Source: Akkermansia muciniphila (lineage in GTDB: Bacteria; Verrucomicrobiota; Verrucomicrobiia; Verrucomicrobiales; DEV007). From it: 54,527 bases of DNA. Where the stretch lies: the NCBI GenBank assembly GCA_945883495.1, contig CAMCXS010000039.1, positions 1-54,527 of the forward strand, given 5' to 3'. Below the pieces are notes generated by a model. That model had not been told where the DNA came from. It saw only the letters and a list, made by a program, of their open reading frames with translations, and ran no database searches. Both the position numbers and the translations under genes were made by a program. This document shows, piece by piece, positions 35,084 through 43,551 of the stretch; the stretch's first letter is position 1; each line of letters starts with the position of its first letter.

Positions 35084-35217
35084 GAATCCCGGCATTCTCA
35101 ATGGCTGGCCGCGAGGCGATAGATTTTCCTCCTGGCACGGCTGGTTAACCGCTGATTGTGCCCAGCAGGGGCGCGGAGTCAATCTCAATCTCGCCTTGGA
35201 TCGCGGGTGGAGGTGTG

Positions 35218-36186
35218 TTACTCCTTCGCAGAGGGCCAGTTCCGCCTTCGCTCTCGCTGATTTTCGTTGCCATCAGGGGATGCCTCCTCAAACCGGAACG
35301 CAATTTCTTTAGGTAGGCTGCAACCCTCGGTCCCGGCTACGCTGAGGGCGGTGGCCCAGGCGTCGGCCGCGACACTGGACGGAGCCAACACATTGACCAT
35401 ACGACGGATCGAGAGCCCAATCCCTGTCTTCGGATCCAGAATATGGGAGTAGGTCACTCCTGCGATCTCCGCGGCTTGCTGCGTATCACCGGAGGTCGAT
35501 AGCGCTTGATTGCGAAGAAGAATCGACGCGTTCAGGCCATCGGGATCATCCAAACTGGCGATGCCAACCTCCCAACCTTCTTTCCCCGGCGGAGACTCGC
35601 CGGCCAACACGTCGCCACTGGCCGCCACCAGGGAGCGGTCCAATCCATGACTCTTGAGGATCGCCAAGACGGCGTCCGCCGCATATCCTTTTGCAATTCC
35701 GCCCAAATCGAGCCGCATCCCGTCCACCTCTAGAGTCGCTGATCCATCCGGGAAAAGCTGGATTTTGTCCCCACCGGTGACAGCGCGAGCTTCCTGGATC
35801 CTCGCGGCGGAAGGCATTACGGCGTCCCGCCGGCTTTGGCGCCAAAGCCGCTTGAGCGGACCAATGGTGACGTCGAAGGCACCTCCCGAGGATCTGCTTA
35901 TTTCCCCAGATAGTTGAAGAATTCGATAGAGGTCCGGCGATAGCTGAACCTTGGACCCTGGCTTTGCCCGGCAGAGCCGCATCAACTCGCTTTCCGGGTC
36001 GTAGTCGGAAAAGATCGCGTTGAGCCGGTGCACCTCGATCCAAGCGGCTTGGACCGCATGCTGGGCGCGCCCTTCATCCAGGGCGTAGACTTCCGCCCGG
36101 AAGATGGTGCCCATGGCGGGCTCCTCAAACCGGAAGCGCTTCAGTAAACAGTCCTCCGCGCCGGCAGAAGCCAGCGCGGCGACCAT
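35218..36186 (-). CDS. apbE: ApbE-like FAD:protein FMN transferase (second copy)
   Basis: This copy keeps the canonical residues: EEPAMGTIFRAEVYA, AFDVTIGPLKRLWR, the FAD loop RLDLGGIAKGYAAD, HILDPKTG and ADAWATALSVAG, in 322 residues. It should attach FMN to exported proteins carrying the (S/T)GAT-type motif. The start is uncertain. ATG 36186 gives only a short hydrophobic leader (MVAALASAGA), while an upstream CTG overlapping the stop of the cytochrome/FGE gene would give a normal signal peptide (LITCAMVAALASAGA). Either way it follows that gene with at most 26 bases between them. No FMN-binding target domain is visible beside it, unlike the first apbE. Confidence 0.92.
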   Translation of the reverse strand: MVAALASAGAEDCLLKRFRFEEPAMGTIFRAEVYALDEGRAQHAVQAAWIEVHRLNAIFSDYDPESELMRLCRAKPGSKVQLSPDLYRILQLSGEISRSSGGAFDVTIGPLKRLWRQSRRDAVMPSAARIQEARAVTGGDKIQLFPDGSATLEVDGMRLDLGGIAKGYAADAVLAILKSHGLDRSLVAASGDVLAGESPPGKEGWEVGIASLDDPDGLNASILLRNQALSTSGDTQQAAEIAGVTYSHILDPKTGIGLSIRRMVNVLAPSSVAADAWATALSVAGTEGCSLPKEIAFRFEEASPDGNENQRERRRNWPSAKE

Positions 36187-36212
36187 CGCACAGGTGATTA
36201 GTCTCGGAGCAG

Positions 36213-37760
36213 TCAGTCTTTCTTCGCGTCTTTGACTTCGTTCTCCTCGCCGCGACCGGAATTCCAAATCGCGTGCATGGTCTCCGCCGACGGAACATTC
36301 AGGGGACGGACGAGACGGAAGCCTAACCACTCACCATCGGTATGATACCAGATCGACTTCGGAAGCTGGGGATCCTGAATCTTCCACTTCGGGTTCGACT
36401 TGAAGCGGGTCGAGGAGCGGAGGAGGTCCATGTCGTCATACCAGCTCCCGCCACGGGCCACGCGGGGATAGAGGAGCTTGCCGGGTTTGACATAGGGATT
36501 CTCCACCACGCCGGTTGCGGCCGGGTAAGGTTCGTACCAGTCGAGAACCCACTCAATGACGTTCCCGTGCATGTCATGCAACCCCCAAGGATTGGGCTTC
36601 TTCTGACCCACCTTCTGATATTTCTCGCCTGCGTTGTCCCAAAACCAGGCGTAGTCGCCGCCCTGAGCCGGGTTGTCCCCCCAGCTGAATGCCGTGGTGG
36701 TTCCGGCGCGGCAAGCGTATTCCCACTCGGCTTCGGTCGGGAGGCGGTAAAAATGTCCGGTTTGCGCGCTGAGCCACTGGCAATATTTCAGGGCAGCGTG
36801 CTCGGTCATGCTGATGGCGGGGAATCCTTTGGTGCCCATCCCGAAGCTCATTTCGGTGTACGGCGTCGTAGGCTTCGAGGTGATGAACGCGGCGTCCGCG
36901 TCGGCGGGGATCTTTTCCGGCGAGCCATTTTTGCGGCGGGCCACGTCGGTAATCATGAAAGGCTCATACTCGTCCCAGGTCACCTCGAACTTGCCCATCC
37001 AGAAGGGGTCGATCTTCACCTTGTGCTGCGGCCCTTCGTCCTCCTTGCGATCGGCCTCCGAAGCGGGACTGCCCATGAGAAATTCGCCGGCAGGGATGGG
37101 AACCATCGTGTAGCTCGCCCCGGTGATCGGCACCTTCGCTTCGTAAACCTTCATATCCGAAGGAGATTCTTCCGTGTGCGTGGCCGTGATCTTCTCGTGG
37201 ATCGTCTTGACGAGATCCAGGTTGTCACCGGGGCCATCGGGCTCTGGACCGCCAAGTTTCAGACCTTGGGGCCAAACCGCGCCTTGTTCACTCCAGAGGC
37301 GAATCATTTTGACCTCCTCCGCCGTGAACGGTCCGCCGCGGGCAAAGAGCGGTTGAATATTGTTCGCAAAATCCATCCGCGGCGTCTCTTGCAACACGAC
37401 TCCGTCAGGCCAGGGAGCACCGGCTAAAATCCACTCCTTCAGAATGTCCGTCTGCGCCTGAATCAATGGCTTCTTCGGCGGCATAATGAGATCGTCCGTC
37501 GGAGGCAACGTCGTCGTCCACCACACCGATGACTTCTCCGGATCGCCAGGAGTGATCCCTGGATTGTCCTCGCCCCCGGCATACGCCGCCTCTTTGGTGT
37601 CGAGCCGGACGTCGCCCTCTTGCTTCTCCGTGCCGTGGCAATGAATACAAGCCGCTTCAAGAATCGGACGGACGTCGCGATTGAAATCTAACTTGGACTC
37701 CGCCGCCATCATGATTCCGGGCAGGAGGAGCGAAACTGAGAGAATACGAAGATAGGACAT
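36213..37760 (-). CDS. Fusion of planctomycete-type cytochrome c domain and FGE-like domain
   Basis: A signal peptide (YLRILSVSLLLPGIMMAAES) is followed by a PSC1-type cytochrome c domain with one heme site, CIHCH (Cys38, Cys41, His42), in FNRDVRPILEAACIHCHG. Residues about 220-490 are a formylglycine-generating-enzyme/sulfatase-modifying fold: MVPIPAGEFLMGSP, FWMGKFEVTWDEYEPF, YRLPTEAEWEYACRAG, DMHGNVIEWVLDWY and RGGSWYDD. Active FGE needs two Cys shortly after RGGSW; here none is present, so it is not a formylglycine maker. This architecture is common in Planctomycetes and Verrucomicrobiota, with unknown role. Its stop abuts the second apbE gene. Confidence 0.88.
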   Translation of the reverse strand: MSYLRILSVSLLLPGIMMAAESKLDFNRDVRPILEAACIHCHGTEKQEGDVRLDTKEAAYAGGEDNPGITPGDPEKSSVWWTTTLPPTDDLIMPPKKPLIQAQTDILKEWILAGAPWPDGVVLQETPRMDFANNIQPLFARGGPFTAEEVKMIRLWSEQGAVWPQGLKLGGPEPDGPGDNLDLVKTIHEKITATHTEESPSDMKVYEAKVPITGASYTMVPIPAGEFLMGSPASEADRKEDEGPQHKVKIDPFWMGKFEVTWDEYEPFMITDVARRKNGSPEKIPADADAAFITSKPTTPYTEMSFGMGTKGFPAISMTEHAALKYCQWLSAQTGHFYRLPTEAEWEYACRAGTTTAFSWGDNPAQGGDYAWFWDNAGEKYQKVGQKKPNPWGLHDMHGNVIEWVLDWYEPYPAATGVVENPYVKPGKLLYPRVARGGSWYDDMDLLRSSTRFKSNPKWKIQDPQLPKSIWYHTDGEWLGFRLVRPLNVPSAETMHAIWNSGRGEENEVKDAKKD

Positions 37761-37835
37761 GCTGCGAATGAAGGTTCGGCGCCCGGACCGGGACGCAAAG
37801 TGGGCTATTTCATTCCACTTTGGCCGCTTTTGCAA

Positions 37836-38060
37836 CTGGATTACGGCGGCATGCGTTTCGGGGACGCCGTGGAACAGACTATGTCAAAACACGGGTTTTC
37901 AATATCTCTAAGAAAGTAGTGGAAATTAATAAAAAATGTAGTAGGATTATGCGTTGCCGGCTATCAGTCGCCGCAACAACAAAAAAACTCTCGCTTTTGC
38001 GACGCAGTGAGGCCTATTTATTTTCATCCCAGGAACCAGTGGTGTTGTTGTGACTTCCGT
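37836..38060. promoter_or_regulatory. AT-rich divergent promoter region
   Basis: This stretch separates two divergent genes and is clearly richer in A+T than the rest of the window, especially 37880-38040, with runs such as AATTAATAAAAAATG and TATTTATTTTC. It probably holds promoters for the ankyrin-L,D-transpeptidase gene on the right and the cytochrome/FGE gene on the left. I could not choose specific -10/-35 boxes with confidence. Confidence 0.45.
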
Positions 38061-38106
38061 AACTTGTCATTCTGATGCCGATTTCTTGATCCGGCTGGGC
38101 CGCTTC

Positions 38107-40104
38107 ATGAGCCGTCTGATCGTACTCATGACGCTGACCTTCCTCATCGTCAGCGTAGGAGTCGCCACGGCGCGACGCTGCGTTCGAGCTGACTGGTTCA
38201 CCAAGCTCCGACTGGAGCGTGACGGATATAAAGCGGACATTGCCTCCGTGCATCGTGCGCTTGAGCAGGGGGACGCTTTGGCTCTGACTCGGCTGAAGGT
38301 GGTCGGGGTTCCGCTTGATCACGCGGATGAGAGTGGTAAGACCCCGTTCCAAAAGGCGATCTTGGCGAATCGGGTGGATATGATGCAGTGTCTCGCGGAT
38401 CTGGGCGTGGCCTTGGATCTATCGCGAATCGAAGGGCGGCCCGCCGAGGCTCGGGCTTTGGAAATGGGCTCGTTGGCGATCGCGGATTACCTGCTTTCCC
38501 GAGGGGGCAATCCCGATGTCGACATGGAGCCGGGTGTGCCAGCGTTGGTCTGGGCGATCCGTGACGGACATGATAAGGCTTTGGATCTTCTGGTGAAGCA
38601 TGGGGCTTCGATTCAGGTCCAGAGTCCCATCGGGACTCCTCTAGCCGTTGCATTGGACCGTGGAGATGGCCGGGCGATTGATAAGCTTTTGCAACTCGGG
38701 GCCGACCCGGCGGGAACAACGGTGGACGGCAGGCCGTTGACGGTGGCCTGTCTTGAAACGGGCCGGGTCGATCTTGTCGAACGGCTCCTGTCGGCAGGGG
38801 CCTCTCCGGAATCCGAGGGCAAGAACGGGGAATCCTTGATTGAAGCCGCTTTTCGGCTCCGCTCGCAACCCGCCTTTCTCCTCTGTTTGGCCAAGGGCGC
38901 AGATTTGGAGAAAGCTCGCAGTGGACAATTCGGACTTCTGGAAGCCGCGTGTGAAGCAAATTCGCTGGACTGGGTCGGCCTTCTGCTGAAACATCGCGCC
39001 GATCCTTCTCAGGTGAGCGGCTCCACGGGCGAAGCGCTTTGGTGGAGCGAACTTCAACATGGGCGCCCCCATATGGCCGAAGCGCTCCTGGGGGCGGGAG
39101 CCGACATCAACGCACGCTTTTTGGACGGGCGTACGCCGATCGAGCGCGCTATCGAGGACCGCGATTTCCGGCAGACCCGGTATCTCTTCGGCCGAGGCGC
39201 CAAGGCCCGTGGCAGCAGCCTTTGGGGACCGATGCAGGCGAAGTCGTATGACGTGATGCGCCTTCTTGCCGCTCACGGGGACAACTTGAACAACCCAACT
39301 TCCACCGGGTTCACGCTTCTCGGTTTTGCAGTGATGAATGGGGACGTGACGGCCGCAGCGCTCCTTTTGGAATATGGCGCTCGCTACGAGGCGAACGACC
39401 GGCCTGGCGGACACCGCCTGTTGGAATGGTCGGTCGCAAACCGTCAGCCAGCCATGACGGAATTGCTTCTGGCGAACGGTGCGGATCCGAACGGTCGATT
39501 GAATTACCCTGTCAGCGGCGAATTTCTCGCGAAGTTTTCGGAGAACGGCAGCCTAGCCTATCGCTTGAAGAACGAGACGAATGTCACCCCGCTCATGCTG
39601 GCGGCCGGGTCCAAGCAGTTGGATGTGGCGAAAATCCTCCTGAAAAAGGGTGCGCATCGCAACCGGCCGACCAACGACTATACCTACCCTGTGACGTTTG
39701 CCATTAACGCTGGGGATATCCCAATGGCCCAATTGATGCTGGGAAGGGAACCCGAACTGGACGGCAAGCACCAGCGTAAGATTGTCGTTTCGATCAGCGA
39801 CCAGGTCGCACGGTTCTACAAGGACGGCTCCTTGCTCTACTCGACCGGGTGTTCGACCGGAAGATCTGGCTTCCGCACGCCCCGGGGTACATTCGTGATC
39901 ACCGACAAGAGCCGGCTCCGCTATTCCACGCTTTACGGCTCGGCTATGCCGTTTTTTATGCGGTTGAGCGGCAGCGCCGTCGGGATGCACCAGGGGAATT
40001 GCCCTGGTTATCCGGCATCGCACGGGTGTATCCGGTTGCCCTACACCTACGCGAAGAACTTCTTCGGCGTGGCCCAAGTTGGGGATGTCGTGGTGGTCGA
40101 GTAA
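38107..40104 (+). CDS. Ankyrin-repeat / L,D-transpeptidase (YkuD) fusion
   Basis: An N-terminal membrane or signal segment (LIVLMTLTFLIVSVGVATA) is followed by a long array of ankyrin repeats (about 45-520; units such as GKTPFQKAILANRVDMMQCL and AMTELLLANGADPNG). A C-terminal YkuD catalytic domain (about 527-664) then shows KIVVSISDQVARFYKDG, FRTPRGTFVI, His628 and the full ASHGCIRL signature with Cys641. It should act in the periplasm on peptidoglycan cross-links or on attachment of proteins to it, with the ankyrin part as a protein-binding scaffold. I chose ATG 38107; a GTG at 38050 would put 19 extra residues before the membrane segment. Confidence 0.9.
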   Translation: MSRLIVLMTLTFLIVSVGVATARRCVRADWFTKLRLERDGYKADIASVHRALEQGDALALTRLKVVGVPLDHADESGKTPFQKAILANRVDMMQCLADLGVALDLSRIEGRPAEARALEMGSLAIADYLLSRGGNPDVDMEPGVPALVWAIRDGHDKALDLLVKHGASIQVQSPIGTPLAVALDRGDGRAIDKLLQLGADPAGTTVDGRPLTVACLETGRVDLVERLLSAGASPESEGKNGESLIEAAFRLRSQPAFLLCLAKGADLEKARSGQFGLLEAACEANSLDWVGLLLKHRADPSQVSGSTGEALWWSELQHGRPHMAEALLGAGADINARFLDGRTPIERAIEDRDFRQTRYLFGRGAKARGSSLWGPMQAKSYDVMRLLAAHGDNLNNPTSTGFTLLGFAVMNGDVTAAALLLEYGARYEANDRPGGHRLLEWSVANRQPAMTELLLANGADPNGRLNYPVSGEFLAKFSENGSLAYRLKNETNVTPLMLAAGSKQLDVAKILLKKGAHRNRPTNDYTYPVTFAINAGDIPMAQLMLGREPELDGKHQRKIVVSISDQVARFYKDGSLLYSTGCSTGRSGFRTPRGTFVITDKSRLRYSTLYGSAMPFFMRLSGSAVGMHQGNCPGYPASHGCIRLPYTYAKNFFGVAQVGDVVVVE

Positions 40105-40108
40105 TCGC

Positions 40109-40549
40109 CTAGAATTGATCAGCCAAAGTACGGAGGACGCCCTTGACCCGTGTGGTGGGGGAGAGTCCAGACGAATCCGCGAGTTCCTGCAAATCAATCA
40201 GTTGCTGGGTGACTCGTTGCAGGCGGAACGCAAGCAAACGGGCGATGTGGATATTGAGCTCTGGATGGGCATGAAGGAATTCCTCGGCGTTCTCGGCCAC
40301 GTAGAACTCGCATTCCACCGCGGCGACCACGGACGCACTATGCGCAGCTTGCAATAGCGCGGACACTTCCCCGAAAATGGCCCCCGGCGTGGTGGTGGTG
40401 ATCACTGGTTGCCCCGCCTTGCGAACCTCGACAGCTCCCTTTTTAAGAATGTAGAGCCGTCCATCCTTGCGGTCTTCATGAATGATGACGTCGCCAGGTT
40501 CATAGGACCAGACCGGCAGGTTCCGGCAGATTTCGAGGAGAGGCGGCAT
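40109..40549 (-). CDS. Stand-alone cyclic-nucleotide-binding domain protein
   Basis: The 146 residues consist of one CRP-like cNMP-binding domain: WSYEPGDVIIHEDRKDGRLYIL, the VEVRKAGQPVITTTTPGAIFGEVSALLQAAHSASVVAA region containing the phosphate-binding cassette, and a C-terminal helical tail (RLLAFRLQRVTQQLIDLQEL). The cassette reads FGEVSALLQAAHSAS, where the Arg that contacts the cyclic phosphate in canonical members is not present, so binding of cAMP or cGMP is doubtful. There is no helix-turn-helix, so it is a sensor or adaptor, not a transcription factor. It converges with the preceding gene with a 4-base gap. Confidence 0.88.
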   Translation of the reverse strand: MPPLLEICRNLPVWSYEPGDVIIHEDRKDGRLYILKKGAVEVRKAGQPVITTTTPGAIFGEVSALLQAAHSASVVAAVECEFYVAENAEEFLHAHPELNIHIARLLAFRLQRVTQQLIDLQELADSSGLSPTTRVKGVLRTLADQF

Positions 40550-40706
40550 GTCGTATCGTCAGCAGAACTTCCCGAAAAAGCAAACCGCTCCTCGGCTCCT
40601 GCACTCTCCGGGAATTTTGACAAACGGCATCCATCCATGAAGGTGGAATGGGTTGAGTTCCAGGATCGTCCAAAGCACGACCCAGTCGAAATTCGCGCGA
40701 GCCGCA

Positions 40707-41618
40707 ATGAGTAATTATTCCGATCCCTACCAAGAACCACGCCGGTTTGACCCTCTGATGGCGGGTCTCACGGCCACGCTCTTCCTCTTGCTCGGTTCCA
40801 CCGTCTACCTCGCATTTGGATTGCGGGAACGCAGTACCGAGCTCGCCGAGTCCAAAGCGCAGGCCGCAGTCCTTCAGACGCAGTTGGATGAAACGAAGAA
40901 GCAGGCCGAACGCGACAAGAGTGCGCACCTCGCGGAGGTTCAACGGCTCAACGCGGATTGGGAGGCCCAAGTTAAGGCCGTCGAACAAGCCGGGGAACAG
41001 CGCCTCAATCAGGGGATGGTCGCCGTGGCCAAGGTCGTTGACGATGTTGTGAACAACAGTGAGGCCACCGTCGGCTATCTGCGGCAGCTTGAGGCCAAAG
41101 TCCGGGGCGGGCAGCAGTTGCAACGCGCGGAGATCGACAAGCTGCGAGCCCTAGCCGGAGGGTTGGCCTACCTCAACAAGCAATACGAAAAGCCAATCGA
41201 AGAATTCAAAGAACTCGACTCCTACGTTTCCCAGCAGTTGCAACTTCCGCCTTCGACCAGTCCGGAGGAAAAGGGGAAGCTGCTTCGGAGACTCTTCAGC
41301 CCAGGCTACCGCGAGCAACAAAAAGCACAGCTGGCGCAGTTCCACGAGGATCAGGGGCGGCGTGAAGCATTGACGGCCATGCAAACAAAGGTCGTTGAAT
41401 CTTACGGGGAAGCGCAGAGCCAAATGGCCGCAATCCGGGTGGATCAGGACAAATACCTCGCCAGTTTAGACGCCCTCGTGAACGGAAAGGACGCCGACAT
41501 CCAGGCCATGGAATCCTTTTTTCAGGTTTCCGCCAAGATTCTCGACATCCACCAGAAGATGATGGCAATCGAACCGCCCGCCGCGGAGCTGGCTCAACCC
41601 ACCAAGCCGCAACCCTGA
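40707..41618 (+). CDS. Membrane-anchored coiled-coil protein, unknown
   Basis: A single membrane segment (PLMAGLTATLFLLLGSTVYLAFGL, about residues 11-34) precedes a long charged helical region (about 36-95; Glu/Lys/Gln-rich heptads such as SKAQAAVLQTQLDETKKQAE) and further helices to residue 290. No catalytic motif is visible. The topology suggests a large periplasmic or cytoplasmic coiled-coil rod held in the inner membrane. I placed the start at ATG 40707 (MSNYSDPYQEP). It lies between the cNMP-binding gene (divergent) and kamA (convergent, 6 bases). Confidence 0.7.
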   Translation: MSNYSDPYQEPRRFDPLMAGLTATLFLLLGSTVYLAFGLRERSTELAESKAQAAVLQTQLDETKKQAERDKSAHLAEVQRLNADWEAQVKAVEQAGEQRLNQGMVAVAKVVDDVVNNSEATVGYLRQLEAKVRGGQQLQRAEIDKLRALAGGLAYLNKQYEKPIEEFKELDSYVSQQLQLPPSTSPEEKGKLLRRLFSPGYREQQKAQLAQFHEDQGRREALTAMQTKVVESYGEAQSQMAAIRVDQDKYLASLDALVNGKDADIQAMESFFQVSAKILDIHQKMMAIEPPAAELAQPTKPQP

Positions 41619-41624
41619 CTTCCG

Positions 41625-42800
41625 TTACGGTAGGAATGCCCCCAGCGACGCGAACTCGGCCGCTGGTTCGGGGTATTCGAATAGCTTGCCCTCGTAGTTG
41701 CGGACGATGATCCGCTCCTCGTTGCGCTGAATGACCGTATCCGGGTGAACCGGAACCTTTCCGCCTCCGCCCGGGGCGTCGATGACATAGGTGGGCACGG
41801 CGTATCCCGTGGTATGGCCCCGGAGCCCTTGGATGATCTCCAATCCCCGGGAGACGGGGACCCGAAGGTGCGAGGAGCCGAGGATCAGATCCATTTGATA
41901 CAGGTAATAGGGGCGCACACGGCAGCGGAGAAGCTTGTGGACCAGCACCTTCATCACATCGAGGCTGTCGTTCACTCCTCGCAACAAAACGCTCTGGTTC
42001 CCCAGCGGAATCCCGGCGTCCGCAAGCCGCTCCAACGCCTGCTTCACCTCCGAGGTCAATTCTCGCGGATGGTTCGTGTGAACGCTGATGAAGAGTGGGT
42101 GGAACTGGCGCAGCATGGCGCAAAGCTCCGGTGTGATCCGCTGGGGCAGGAAGATGGGCACGCGGGTTCCAATCCGCACGAATTCGATGTGCTCAATGGC
42201 GCGCAACCGGCGCAAAATCCGCTCCAGTTTGCCATCGGAAAAGAGCAAGGGATCGCCACCAGAAAGTAGCACGTCGCGGACCTCGGTGTGCTCTTCGAGG
42301 TAGTTGAACGCAGCCTCGAACTCGGTCTCGAGATGTTGGGTTCCGGCGCCGCTCACCACCCGGCTCCGAGTGCAATAGCGGCAGTACGATGCGCACCGGT
42401 CCGTGACGAGGAAATTGACCCGATCCGGGTAGCGGTGGACCAAACCGGGAACCGGCATGTCGCCGTCCTCGCCGCAGGGGTCTGCCATTTCGTAGTCCGC
42501 CTCCACGGTTTCCTCGATGCGAGGGATGACCTGGCGCCGGATGGGGCAATCGGGATCATCGCGATCAATGAGGTTGAGGAAATGGGGCGTGATGGCCATG
42601 GCCAACTTGTTCCCCGAAAGCAAAATGCCGCTGCGCTCCTCACGGGTCAGGCGGAGATGATTCTCCAGTGATGGCAGATCATTGATGCGGTTCTGGAGCT
42701 GCCACTGCCAGGAGTCCCAGTTCACACTGGGCTGATTTTTCCAATAACCCGGCGCATGGGAGGAAAAGCTCCGCTCAGGAACGTCTCGGTCAAAGTGCAT
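41625..42800 (-). CDS. kamA: Lysine 2,3-aminomutase (KamA family, radical SAM, PLP)
   Basis: KamA converts L-lysine to L-beta-lysine using a [4Fe-4S] cluster, SAM and PLP. The radical SAM cluster motif is Cys136, Cys140 and Cys143 in RCASYCRYCTR. The PLP lysine is Lys348 in DAPGGGGKVP. The two acidic residues that hold the epsilon-amino group of lysine in characterised enzymes appear as Asp304 (YQMDLILG) and Asp341. This pattern and the 391-residue length favour a true aminomutase over the shorter EpmB. No beta-lysine acetyltransferase gene is adjacent. The Nudix and ECF sigma genes lie just upstream on the same strand. Confidence 0.92.
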   Translation of the reverse strand: MHFDRDVPERSFSSHAPGYWKNQPSVNWDSWQWQLQNRINDLPSLENHLRLTREERSGILLSGNKLAMAITPHFLNLIDRDDPDCPIRRQVIPRIEETVEADYEMADPCGEDGDMPVPGLVHRYPDRVNFLVTDRCASYCRYCTRSRVVSGAGTQHLETEFEAAFNYLEEHTEVRDVLLSGGDPLLFSDGKLERILRRLRAIEHIEFVRIGTRVPIFLPQRITPELCAMLRQFHPLFISVHTNHPRELTSEVKQALERLADAGIPLGNQSVLLRGVNDSLDVMKVLVHKLLRCRVRPYYLYQMDLILGSSHLRVPVSRGLEIIQGLRGHTTGYAVPTYVIDAPGGGGKVPVHPDTVIQRNEERIIVRNYEGKLFEYPEPAAEFASLGAFLP

Positions 42801-42868
42801 GGTGAGATACCTCTACTTCAGGATGCACCACCATCACCGCCTCGACCATAGTCTATGCGACCCATGTG

Positions 42869-43516
42869 TCAACTGACGCCAGCGGTAGCGGAGGCGAGAA
42901 CCTGATCCAGGTTTTCCACGATCAAGCGAGACCAGGACTCCAAAAATCCGCCCTTGGCCCGTTCCACGAGTTCCTCCTTGGTGAGGAAGCTTAAATTCGT
43001 GATGCCGACCTCATTGGGAGCGACTTCGGTTGACTCCAGGGTGAAGAGATGGACCACGCCGAGGTGGACCTGGCCGACTTCAGTGGTGTCGTCATTGATG
43101 AGGCCGACGATCGACTGCTGGTATGGACAGCTGATGCGAAGTTCCTCGGCGATCTCACGTTCGACGCCAGTAACGTAGAGATCCCAACCGAGACTGCCAC
43201 TGGCGTGGTAATCTTCCGCGTTGACGTGACCGCCGATGCCGATCGATCCCTTGGATGCGAGCCGTTGTTCCCCCGCATTTCCGCCACGCACGTAGTGCAA
43301 AAAGCGGTCGCCACACTGAAATAAGGCGTAGGGGATGATCTGCTTGTGCCCCGGATCGGTTTCGGCATCCGCCCGGCAAAGAAACGAATTGTTCGCCGGA
43401 TCCAAAATGGACGGCAGATAGCGGCCAGCATCGGCCTCATAGCCGTGAAAGGCCCCGAGTTCATCGAACAAGGCGCGAGGGATGACCAGGACGTGCTCCA
43501 AAGAATGATTGCCCAT
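42869..43516 (-). CDS. Nudix-fold hydrolase-like protein
   Basis: The central region has a Nudix-box pattern: IGIGGHVNAED, then GVEREIAEELRI giving the REx2EE-like catalytic helix with the preceding Gly, although an insertion separates the first Gly from the REIAEEL part. The 215-residue length exceeds a minimal Nudix domain; the N-terminal 70 residues (LVIPRALFDELGAFHG) form an extra segment found in a group of uncharacterised phosphoesterase-like Nudix proteins. It should cleave a nucleoside diphosphate linked to another moiety, substrate unknown. It lies 68 bases upstream of kamA and 35 downstream of the ECF sigma gene. Confidence 0.82.
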   Translation of the reverse strand: MGNHSLEHVLVIPRALFDELGAFHGYEADAGRYLPSILDPANNSFLCRADAETDPGHKQIIPYALFQCGDRFLHYVRGGNAGEQRLASKGSIGIGGHVNAEDYHASGSLGWDLYVTGVEREIAEELRISCPYQQSIVGLINDDTTEVGQVHLGVVHLFTLESTEVAPNEVGITNLSFLTKEELVERAKGGFLESWSRLIVENLDQVLASATAGVS

Positions 43517-43551
43517 CCGTCTTTCCTAACATGCCCCCCCTGAATCGCAAC

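Noticed and set aside
36342-37427. 361-codon plus-strand open frame
   Set aside because: Fully antisense to the cytochrome c/FGE-like gene, which has clear domain motifs. No motif or start signal supports the plus-strand frame.
36213-37760. Reading the FGE-like protein as an active formylglycine-generating enzyme
   Set aside because: The Cys pair needed after the RGGSW motif is missing and no sulfatase gene is in the window.
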